DNA of 64,000 nt from JANNNF01 sp963772935 (GTDB taxonomy: Bacteria > Pseudomonadota > Alphaproteobacteria > Rhodobacterales > Rhodobacteraceae): contig CAVYZK010000009.1 in assembly GCA_963772935.1 (NCBI GenBank), positions 1,054,001-1,118,000 on the forward strand, given 5' to 3'. Under the pieces are notes generated by a model, which was not told the DNA's origin, did no database searches, and saw nothing but the letters and a program-made list of their open reading frames with translations. Below, one piece after another: positions 7,436 through 16,046 of this stretch. Position 1 is the first letter of the stretch. Each line of letters opens with the position of its first letter. The translations under genes were made by a program, and so were the position numbers.

Positions 7436-7479
7436 GAAATTCCTTCGAAGGAATTTCCAAGAATTTTCGAAAATTCTTG
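7436..7479. repeat. Twin 22-bp palindromes centred on TTCGAA (variant copy)
   Basis: Two abutting perfect palindromes: half-site GAAATTCCTTC with its reverse complement (7436-7457), then half-site CAAGAATTTTC with its reverse complement (7458-7479). The layout is the same as at 12771 and 31442, with different base pairs in the arms. Its position after ssrA fits a transcription end. Nothing else is seen between 7480 and 7592. Confidence 0.75.
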
Positions 7480-7592
7480 GCGCACGCGCCCACCCCTTGA
7501 CCCCCCTGCCCCCCATCGGCTACCACCCGGATGTGGGGTCCGCGAACGCCCCGTGAGGCTCAGGCTCAAGCGTCGCATCCCCTCAGACACTC

Positions 7593-8408
7593 ATGATCGG
7601 ATGCCCCATGCCCGGCCCCAACACCATCTCCCCCGCCCAACTCGCGCGCCTCATCGGCACCCCCGACGCGCCGCTGATCCTCGATGTGCGCCTGCCCGAA
7701 GATGTGGCGCTTGACCCCCGCCTTTTACCTGGCGCGCGCATCGTGGCGCATGGCGATGTCACGGCCCTTGCGCCGGGGCTAAAACCACAACGGGTTGTGG
7801 TCACTTGCCAGAGGGGACGCAAACTGTCGGAAGGGGCGGCGGCTGTCTTGCGCAGCAACGGTGTTGCCGCCGAGGTGCTGGAGGGCGGTTTTGTGGCTTG
7901 GGCCGCGGCCAGTCTGCCGCTGATCCCGCAGTCACTCATGCCGCAAACCGCCCTCTGGGTCACGCGCCACCGGCCAAAGATTGACCGCATCGCCTGCCCT
8001 TGGCTCATCCGCCGCTTCATCAACCCGGAGGCCCAGTTCCTGTTCGTCGCCCCGAGTGAGGTCGCCGCCGTCGCCACCTATTTCAACGCGACCCCCTTTG
8101 ATATTGAAGGAATAATTTACAGCCACCGGGGCGAAGGCTGTACCTTCGATGCGCTGCTGGATGATTTCGGCCTGCACACCGAGGCGCTGGACAGGCTGGC
8201 GCTTGTGGTCCGCGCCGCAGATACCGACCGGCACGATCTGTCCCCGCAAGCCGCTGGTTTGCTTGCCCTTTCTGTCGGGTTGTCGCGCCAGTACCGCGAT
8301 GATCTGCAACAGCTTGAGGCTGGCATTGCACTATATGACGCGCTGTACCGTTGGGCGCGCGACGGGCATGACGAAGGCCATGACTGGCCTGCGGGGCGTG
8401 CGCAATGA
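7593..8408 (+). CDS. Rhodanese-ChrB domain protein (chromate resistance)
   Basis: 271 residues in two parts. Residues about 10-110 are a rhodanese-like domain with LILDVRLPEDVAL and the active-site loop VVVTCQRGRKLSEG. Residues about 120-265 are a ChrB C-terminal domain with WVTRHRPKIDRIACPWLIRRFINPEAQFLFV and IYSHRGEGCTFDALLDDFGL. ChrB-type proteins accompany chromate exporters. The stop overlaps the chrA start by four bases (ATGA), so the two are co-translated. An alternative start is the ATG at 7608 (MPGPNT). Confidence 0.85.
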   Translation: MIGCPMPGPNTISPAQLARLIGTPDAPLILDVRLPEDVALDPRLLPGARIVAHGDVTALAPGLKPQRVVVTCQRGRKLSEGAAAVLRSNGVAAEVLEGGFVAWAAASLPLIPQSLMPQTALWVTRHRPKIDRIACPWLIRRFINPEAQFLFVAPSEVAAVATYFNATPFDIEGIIYSHRGEGCTFDALLDDFGLHTEALDRLALVVRAADTDRHDLSPQAAGLLALSVGLSRQYRDDLQQLEAGIALYDALYRWARDGHDEGHDWPAGRAQ

Positions 8409-9655
8409 CCCCATCTATTCAAGAGCTTACCCGCACCTTCGCCCGCATCGGCCTGCTGTCCTTCGGTGGCCCTGCCGCGCAGATCGCCCTGATGCACCGT
8501 ATTCTGATCGAGGAAAAAAAGTGGGTTTCAGAGCCTGACTATCTGCGTGCCCTGTCGTTCTGCATGCTGCTGCCGGGGCCGGAGGCGATGCAACTGGCGA
8601 CCTGGATCGGCTGGAAAATGCACGGTACCAAGGGCGGTCTGATCGCGGGCGGCTTGTTCGTGATCCCCGGTGCGATTGTGGTGCTGGGCCTTAGCATGAT
8701 CTACGCGGCCTTCGGCCAAGTCCCTCTGATTGCAGCGATTTTCTTTGGCATTCAGGCGGCTGTCGTCGCCATCGTGATCGAGGCTTTGCTGCGGGTATCA
8801 AAACGCGCGCTGAAATCGCGTGAGGCCTACTGGATCGCCGCCGCCGCCTTTGTCGCCCTGTTCGTGATGAACCTTCCCTTCCCGGTGATCATCATAGCGG
8901 CAGGGTTGTGGGGATATTTCCGCAGCAAAAGCAGCAGCATAGACACCCCTGCCCCAGCCGTGCCGCTGCGCCAGACCTTGACCACCGCTGCAATCTGGAC
9001 CGCCATCTGGCTCGCCCCGCTGGGCCTGCTTGCCATTACCCACAGCGGCATCCTGACGGATATTGGCGTATTCTTCAGCAAACTGGCGGTCCTGACCTTC
9101 GGCGGGGCCTATGCGGTTCTGGCCTGGATGAGCCAGGATGTGGTGCAGGTGAAAGGCTGGCTGACCCTGCCGCAAATGATCGACGGGCTGGGTCTGGCCG
9201 AGACAACACCGGGGCCGCTTATTCTGGTCAACGAGTTTGTAGGCTATATGGCCGCCTATAAAAACGGGGGGCCCTTGATGGGGGTTGCCGCGGCGCTGAT
9301 CACGCTATGGGTCACGTTTATCCCCTCGTTTTTGTTCATCTTCACCGGCGCACCCTACATTGCCCGCCTGACCGGGCAGCCCCGCCTTTCGGGCGCACTG
9401 GCTGCGATCACGGCTTCGGTGGTGGGCGTGATTGCCAACCTGTCGCTGTGGTTTGCGCTGCATGTGCTGTTCGGCAAGATCGGCCTCTTGGGCTGGGGTC
9501 CGTTGCATCTGCTGTGGCCTGAAGTCACCAGCCTGCGCCCCGCCGCATTGATCATCGGGCTGGTCGCAGGCTGGGCCTTGCTGATCCGCCACATGCCATT
9601 GTCCTGGGTCTTGGCGGGGGCCGCTTTGGCCGGTGTGGTGGCAAGCGCGCTCTGA
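8405..9655 (+). CDS. chrA: Chromate transporter ChrA (two CHR domains)
   Basis: 416 residues, strongly hydrophobic, in two homologous halves. The N-terminal half has RIGLLSFGGPAAQIALMH and LPGPEAMQLATWIG; the C-terminal half has KLAVLTFGGAYAVLAWM and ETTPGPLILVNEFVGY. This is the long-chain CHR family architecture with about 10-12 membrane segments. It is expected to export chromate (or act on sulfate-like oxyanions). The gene overlaps the rhodanese-ChrB gene. The pair sits between ssrA and sspB. Confidence 0.92.
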   Translation: MTPSIQELTRTFARIGLLSFGGPAAQIALMHRILIEEKKWVSEPDYLRALSFCMLLPGPEAMQLATWIGWKMHGTKGGLIAGGLFVIPGAIVVLGLSMIYAAFGQVPLIAAIFFGIQAAVVAIVIEALLRVSKRALKSREAYWIAAAAFVALFVMNLPFPVIIIAAGLWGYFRSKSSSIDTPAPAVPLRQTLTTAAIWTAIWLAPLGLLAITHSGILTDIGVFFSKLAVLTFGGAYAVLAWMSQDVVQVKGWLTLPQMIDGLGLAETTPGPLILVNEFVGYMAAYKNGGPLMGVAAALITLWVTFIPSFLFIFTGAPYIARLTGQPRLSGALAAITASVVGVIANLSLWFALHVLFGKIGLLGWGPLHLLWPEVTSLRPAALIIGLVAGWALLIRHMPLSWVLAGAALAGVVASAL

Positions 9656-9753
9656 CACGGCTTTCGCCAACTGCCCAAAACTTGGGCGTCCGCACCCCTT
9701 CCCTTGGGGCGCGAATCCCTTATGCTGTGCGTCAGTACGAAAGGACGCCCAAT

Positions 9754-10227
9754 ATGGCCCGCACGATCGACTACGGCACCCTGATGCACCGCGCCATGCG
9801 CAGCCTGATTCAGTCGGTGCTGACCGATGTTGGCCAGAACGGTCTGCCCGGCGCGCATCATTTTTTCATCACCTTCGACACCACTCACCCCGATGTGGCC
9901 ATCGCCGACTGGCTGCGCCAACGCTATCCGGGGGAAATGACGATCGTGATCCAGCATTGGTTCGACAATCTTGTTGTCACCGATGAAGGATTCTCTATCA
10001 CCTTGAATTTCGGCAACAATCCTGAACCGCTTGTCATCCCGTTTGATGCCGTGCGCACCTTTGTTGACCCTTCGGTCGAATTCGGCCTGCGCTTTGAGTC
10101 GAATTCCGATGACGACGATGAAGACGACGAAGACGAGGATGGGGATGACGATCCGGGCGCAGACAGCGCGGACGCGCCCAAGCAAGATGCCGAGATTGTC
10201 AGCCTTGATAAGTTCCGCAAGCACTAG
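9754..10227 (+). CDS. sspB: SspB, ClpXP adaptor protein
   Basis: 157 residues of alphaproteobacterial SspB. The N-terminal substrate-binding domain has DYGTLMHRAMRSLIQSVL, GLPGAHHFFITFDT and YPGEMTIVIQHWFDNL. A long acidic linker of Asp/Glu follows (about residues 115-140), and the end is EIVSLDKFRKH, the ClpX-binding tail seen in these proteins. SspB tethers ssrA-tagged peptides to ClpXP. It lies 2.3 kb downstream of the tmRNA gene that makes its ligand. The ATG at 9754 matches family N-termini. Confidence 0.92.
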   Translation: MARTIDYGTLMHRAMRSLIQSVLTDVGQNGLPGAHHFFITFDTTHPDVAIADWLRQRYPGEMTIVIQHWFDNLVVTDEGFSITLNFGNNPEPLVIPFDAVRTFVDPSVEFGLRFESNSDDDDEDDEDEDGDDDPGADSADAPKQDAEIVSLDKFRKH

Positions 10228-10271
10228 ACTGGCGCTCTGACCTTTACGTCCTTTTGCGCACGAGGAGTGCC

Positions 10272-10826
10272 ATGTCCTCCGATCTAGCCCTGTTTCGCCG
10301 GCGTCTTTTGCGCAACCCCAAACAGATTTCAGCCATTGCGCCTTCATCCCGCGTGCTGGCACGGGCCATGACCGAAGGATTGGGGGCGCAATCGGGCCGG
10401 GTGGTCGAATTTGGCCCTGGCACCGGGCGGTTGACGCGTGCCGCGCTTGACCGGGGCATTGCGCCGCATGATCTGACCCTGTTCGAGATGGACGCCGAGT
10501 TTGGTCATCATCTGCGGCTGAAGTTTCCGGGCGTGCATGTGCATATCGGCCCGGCGCAGGATTGCACGCGTCTGATGGCCAAAGGCGTGGGGGCGGTGAT
10601 TTCCGGGCTGCCGTTGCTGTCGATGCCGATGGGGCTGCGCCGCGATATCGTCATGGCCGCGTTTTCGATTCTGGCCCCCGGTGCGCCGATGATCCAGTTC
10701 ACCTATGGCCTGCGCCCGCCGCTGCCTGCCGATCTGATTGCAGAACTTGGCCTGTCGGTCGAGGTGGGCAGGCTGGTCTGGGCAAACCTGCCCCCTGCCC
10801 GCGTCTACCGTTTTCGCCGTGGATAA
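10272..10826 (+). CDS. Phospholipid N-methyltransferase-like SAM-dependent methyltransferase
   Basis: 184 residues. It starts MSSDLALFRRRLLRNPKQISAIAPSSRVLARAM, resembling Sinorhizobium-type PmtA and the KsgA-like fold. The SAM motif I is VVEFGPGTGRLTRAAL near residue 40. FEMDAEFG supplies the acidic residue of motif II, and VISGLPLLSMP occupies motif IV. Such enzymes methylate phosphatidylethanolamine towards phosphatidylcholine. Substrate is inferred from family only. The ATG at 10272 follows a GAGGAG site. Confidence 0.72.
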   Translation: MSSDLALFRRRLLRNPKQISAIAPSSRVLARAMTEGLGAQSGRVVEFGPGTGRLTRAALDRGIAPHDLTLFEMDAEFGHHLRLKFPGVHVHIGPAQDCTRLMAKGVGAVISGLPLLSMPMGLRRDIVMAAFSILAPGAPMIQFTYGLRPPLPADLIAELGLSVEVGRLVWANLPPARVYRFRRG

Positions 10827-10906
10827 CCTTGGTATGCGACGGTATGCCGATTGATTTTGGCCTCTACGCCGCCTAAAAGGCCGCAGACGCAACCGGAGGC
10901 TTCCCC

Positions 10907-12300
<1,394 letters not shown>

Positions 12301-12301
<1 letters not shown>

Positions 12302-12480
12302 TGGCACAGATCGTCAGCCTGTCTGCCGCCCGCAAGGCCCGCGCGAAAGCCGGGGCGCGGGCGGTGGCGGATGCCAATGCCGTGAAGTTCGGGCGCAGCA
12401 AGGCTGAAAAGGCGGTGGAGAAGGCGCAGGCCGACAAGGCCGCGCGCGATCTGGACGGGCATGAACGAGAGCAGGATTAA
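12301..12480 (+). CDS. DUF4169-type small protein
   Basis: 59 residues: MAQIVSLSAARKARAKAGAR, then an Ala/Lys/Glu-rich segment ending DLDGHEREQD. The start codon uses the last base of the fumC stop, so it is translationally coupled to fumC. Small Lys/Ala-rich proteins of this family follow fumC in many Rhodobacteraceae; function is unknown. The composition predicts one basic helix. Confidence 0.75.
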
Positions 12481-12527
12481 CGCTTTGTTCACCTCGATAG
12501 GGCAGATTTCCCGTGAAGGAGCCTGCC

Positions 12528-12758
12528 ATGCGTGATTTGCCCGCCCCCATTCTGCCCGACCACTGGATTGCGCAGATTTTCAGCGCCCGGATCGCCGCCG
12601 AAGGCGGAATTGTCCGCCGTAAAGTTGCAGACGTGGAACGTCTGGTGGGACGAGATCGGTTTGCCCATGAGATCCGACGGCGCGGCTATTCTGCTGTTGA
12701 GAACGGCGGGCAGTTCGTGATCTTTTGCAATGTGGAACCAATCAAAATCCTGTCCTGA
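12528..12758 (+). CDS. Conserved hypothetical protein (76 aa)
   Basis: MRDLPAPILPDHWIAQIFSA is followed by GGIVRRKVADVERLVGRDRF and ends GGQFVIFCNVEPIKILS. I recall close relatives in Rhodobacteraceae, sometimes named phosphoribosylanthranilate isomerase without justification; at this size it cannot be that enzyme. The ATG at 12528 follows GAAGGAG. The twin palindrome at 12771 lies 12 bases after the stop. Confidence 0.7.
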   Translation: MRDLPAPILPDHWIAQIFSARIAAEGGIVRRKVADVERLVGRDRFAHEIRRRGYSAVENGGQFVIFCNVEPIKILS

Positions 12759-12770
12759 CCAGCCTTGGCC

Positions 12771-12814
12771 CAAATTTCTTCGAAGAAATTTGCAAAATCC
12801 TTCGAAGGATTTTG
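12771..12814. repeat. Twin 22-bp palindromes centred on TTCGAA
   Basis: Half-site CAAATTTCTTC with its complement (12771-12792) abuts half-site CAAAATCCTTC with its complement (12793-12814). The 44 bases are identical to 31442-31485. Both copies sit within 15 bases after a stop codon, so they may be transcription terminators that work in either direction. Confidence 0.9.
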
Positions 12815-12846
12815 AACCCGCGCCCGATCTTGCGCTACCAACGCGT

Positions 12847-13092
12847 ATGTCCGCCCGCCCCGTCAAACACTCACTGACCCTGCATGGCCACCGCACCAGC
12901 GTCTCGCTGGAGGGGGAATTCTGGGCCGCGTTCCGCGACATTGCCGCCCGCCGCGGCCAGACATTGAATCAACTTGCCGCAGAGGTAGACGAAAGTAGGG
13001 AGGGCGATGTCGGCCTCGCTTCGGCGATCCGGGTGTTCATTTTGCAAAGCTTTCGCGCTGAGGCTGTGCTCTGCCTGCCAGCAGTCCGTTGA
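12847..13092 (+). CDS. Ribbon-helix-helix domain protein
   Basis: 81 residues. KHSLTLHGHRTSVSLEGEFWAAFRDIAARRGQTLNQLAAEVDESR matches the alphaproteobacterial ribbon-helix-helix family: a short beta strand, then two helices, with the pattern VSLEGEFW...IA..RG.TLNQL. Probably a small DNA-binding dimer; targets are unknown. The C-terminus is FRAEAVLCLPAVR. The gene lies between the twin palindrome and the acs operators. Confidence 0.75.
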   Translation: MSARPVKHSLTLHGHRTSVSLEGEFWAAFRDIAARRGQTLNQLAAEVDESREGDVGLASAIRVFILQSFRAEAVLCLPAVR

Positions 13093-13117
13093 TATTCTTG
13101 CCATTCTTCACGCGGCT

Positions 13118-13163
13118 GTGAAGTAATTTACAGAACCCACCCTAGTATCGTAAAATAATTTAC
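13118..13163. promoter_or_regulatory. Pair of GTRAA-N4-TTTAC operators upstream of acs
   Basis: GTGAA-GTAA-TTTAC (13118-13131) and GTAAA-ATAA-TTTAC (13150-13163) share TAATTTACAGAA and are 32 bases apart, three helical turns. They lie 138-183 bases upstream of the acs ATG in an AT-rich stretch. Two similar palindromes on one face of the helix suggest a dimeric regulator of acetate activation. Which protein binds cannot be told. No clear -35/-10 pair is seen in 13170-13230. Confidence 0.5.
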
Positions 13164-13300
13164 AGAAAAACCCATATATAAAAAAGAGTTACACAATTCT
13201 TTTCGGATAGGCTACACAGGCCCCATAGGAAATGCCGCAGCGTCACATCCTGCGGACAGCTATCCGGGCCCACCTGCCCGGCGTCCAGGGGAGGACATCC

Positions 13301-15260
13301 ATGTCAGAGGCAGCACAGGCGGTTTACACCGCATCACCCGAATTTATCGCCAACGCCCATGTCAATGCCGAAGGCTATGCCGCGATGTATGCGGCCTCGG
13401 TCAATGACCCCGACGCGTTCTGGGCAGGCGAAGGTCAGCGGATCGACTGGATCAAGACCCCGACCAAGATCAAGAACAGCAGCTTCGACTTTGGCGCGGT
13501 GTCGATCAAATGGTTTGAAGACGGCACCCTGAACGTCAGCGCCAACTGCATTGACCGCCATATGATGACCCGCGCCAACCAGACCGCGATCATCTGGGAA
13601 CCCGATGATCCCAAAACCGCGGCGCGCCACATCACCTATGCGGAATTGTTGGAACAGACCAGCCGGATGGCCAATGTGCTGAAATCGCATGGTGTTTCCA
13701 AAGGCGACCGGGTGATCCTGTATCTGCCGATGATCCCCGAAGCCGCTTATGCGATGCTGGCCTGCGCGCGGATCGGGGCTATTCATTCGGTGGTGTTCGC
13801 GGGCTTTTCGCCCGACGCGCTGGCGAACCGGATCAACGATTGCGACGCCAAGATGGTGATCACCGCCGATTGGGCACCGCGGGCCGGCAAGAAGACCGGC
13901 CTGAAGGACAACACCGACAAGGCTCTGCTGCATTGTTCGGACAAGGTGAAATGCCTTGTCGTCAAGCATACCGGCGATCAGACCTCTTGGGTTGAAGGCC
14001 GCGACATTGACGCGAAGGCGGAAATGGCCGCCGCCAAACCCTATTGCGCTTATGTCGAGGTTGGGGCCGAAGACCCGCTGTTCATCCTTTACACGTCAGG
14101 TTCGACCGGGCGGCCCAAGGGGGTTGTGCATACCAGCGGACGGCTATCTGGTCTACGCCGCGATGACGCATCAGTTGACCTTCGATTACCATGACGGCGA
14201 TGTGTTCTGGTGTACCGCCGATGTGGGCTGGGTCACCGGGCACAGCTATATCATCTATGGCCCGCTGGCGAATGGGGCCACCACGGTGATGTTCGAAGGC
14301 GTGCCCACTTTTCCCGATGCAGGGCGGTTCTGGGCGACCATCGCCAAGCACAAGGTCAGCCAGTTCTACACCGCCCCGACCGCGATCCGCAGCCTGATGG
14401 GCATGGGGCCGGAATGGGTGGAAGGCCACGATCTGAGCAGCCTGAAATTGCTGGGCACCGTGGGCGAACCCATCAACCCCGAGGCTTGGAACTGGTACAA
14501 CATCCATGTCGGCAAGGGCACCCGGCCCATCGTGGACACGTTCTGGCAGACCGAGACGGGTGGCCATATGCTGACCCCCCTGCCCGGTGCAATTCCGCAA
14601 AAGCCGGGGTCGGCGACAAAGCCGTTCTTTGGCGTCAAACCCGTGGTGCTGGACCCTTCCACCGCGCAGGTGCAAGAGGCAATTGAGACCGATGGCGTGC
14701 TGTGCATCACGGACAGTTGGCCCGGCATGATGCGCACTCTTTGGGGTGATCATCAGCGCTTTGAAGAGGCCTATTTCGGCCAATACCGGGGCTTTTACTT
14801 CACCGGTGACGGCTGCCGCCGCGATGCGGATGGCGATTACTGGATCACGGGCCGCGTCGATGACGTGATCAACGTCTCAGGCCACCGGATGGGTACGGCA
14901 GAGGTCGAATCCGCCCTTGTGGCGCATGAGATGGTGGCAGAGGCTGCGGTGGTGGGCTATCCCCACGACATCAAGGGTCAGGGCATCTATGCCTATGTCA
15001 CGCTGATGCGCGGGGTCGAACCGACCGAGGCGCTACGCAAGGAACTAGAAGCCTTTGTCCGCACCGAAATCGGCCCCATTGCCAAGCCGGACCTGATCCA
15101 ATGGGCCCCCGGCCTGCCCAAAACCCGGTCCGGCAAGATCATGCGTCGTATCCTGCGAAAGATCGCCGAGAATGACTTTGCGGCCCTTGGCGACACCTCG
15201 ACCCTCGCCGACCCCGCCGTGGTGGATGAACTGATCGCGAACCGGATGAACCGTGGTTAG
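13301..15260 (+). CDS. acs: Acetyl-CoA synthetase (AMP-forming), with one frameshift
   Basis: About 652 residues once one base is removed. It makes acetyl-CoA from acetate, ATP and CoA, releasing AMP and pyrophosphate. Motifs are ARIGAIHSVVFAGFSPDAL, the phosphate-binding YTSGSTGRPKGVVHTSG, then GYLVYAAMTHQLTFDYHDGD, DTFWQTETGGHM and RVDDVINVSGHRMGTAEVES, with the catalytic lysine in KTRSGKIMRRILRKI. The frame breaks near 14140, where GG-A-CGGCTAT replaces an expected GGCGGCTAT. The protein is continuous in the next frame and the total length is 3n+1. ATG 13301 follows GGGGAGGA. Confidence 0.92.
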
Positions 15261-15924
15261 CGCCCCGGTTCTTATCCTGCTGGGCCCGCCGGGGGCTGGC
15301 AAAGGCACCCAAGCCCGGATGCTGGAGGAAGACTTCGGCCTTGTGCAACTGTCCACCGGCGATCTGCTGCGCGCCGCCGTCGCACAGGGCACGCCTGCGG
15401 GCACGCAAGGCCCGCGCGGTGATGCAGGCAGGCGAGCTGGTCAGCGATGACATCGTGCTTGGCCATCTTGCGTGACCGCATGACCGCGCCGGATGTCGGC
15501 GCAGGGCGTGATCCTTGACGGCTTTCCGCGCACGGGCGGTCAGGCCGCCGCCTTGGACGGCGTGTTGGCAGAGGCGGGGCTGGCTGTGTCAGCCGCCATC
15601 AGCCTTGAGGTGGACGACGACGCCATGGTGGGCCGGGTGGCGGGGCGCTACACCTGTGCGGGCTGTGGCGAAGGCTATCACGACAGCTTCAAAATTCCGG
15701 CGCTGACAGGGGCTTGTGACAAATGCGCAGGCACGGCTTTCAAGCGCCGCGCCGATGACACGGCAGAAACCGCGCGGGCGCGACTGGCCGCCTATCACGC
15801 GGAAACCGCACCGCTGATCACCCATTACGACCGTCACGGCGTGCTGCGCCGGATCGATGCGATGGGTGATATTGCAACCATTCGCCGCAACCTTGGCGCC
15901 ATCTTGGCAGGGTTGCAGGCGTGA
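15253..15924 (+). CDS. adk: Adenylate kinase with zinc-type lid, three frameshifts
   Basis: Starts at GTG 15253, overlapping the acs stop by eight bases. It has the P-loop LLGPPGAGKGTQARML and STGDLLRAAV, then VILDGFPRTGGQAAAL. The lid has four cysteines (CAGC...CDKC) that would bind zinc. Three one-base insertions near 15408 (CA-A-GGCC), 15462 (CTTG-G-CC) and 15496 (GATGTC-G-GCG) break and then restore the frame. Removing them gives the expected TQARAVMQAGELVSDDIVLA and ILRDRM segments. The enzyme converts AMP plus ATP to two ADP, so beside acs it could recycle the AMP made during acetate activation. Confidence 0.85.
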
Positions 15925-16046
15925 CGACCGCAAGGCACCACGGGGCCTTGCGCTGACGGGAGGCAGGTCCGGGTCCGCGACAGGACCGGGGTCTGAGGGA
16001 AGAAACCGGCCACCAAGGCCGGGCCATCAACATGGAGGGATGCCAA

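Noticed and set aside
8914..8936. A GGGATATTTCCGCAGCAAAAG match to the dispersed AAATATCCC element inside chrA
   Set aside because: It lies in a conserved coding region, lacks the hairpin, and is explained by the codons of GYFRSKSSS.
15253..15924. Programmed frameshifting in adk
   Set aside because: Three separate one-base insertions within 90 bases, without slippery sites or stimulators, and similar breaks in many other genes point to sequence error.
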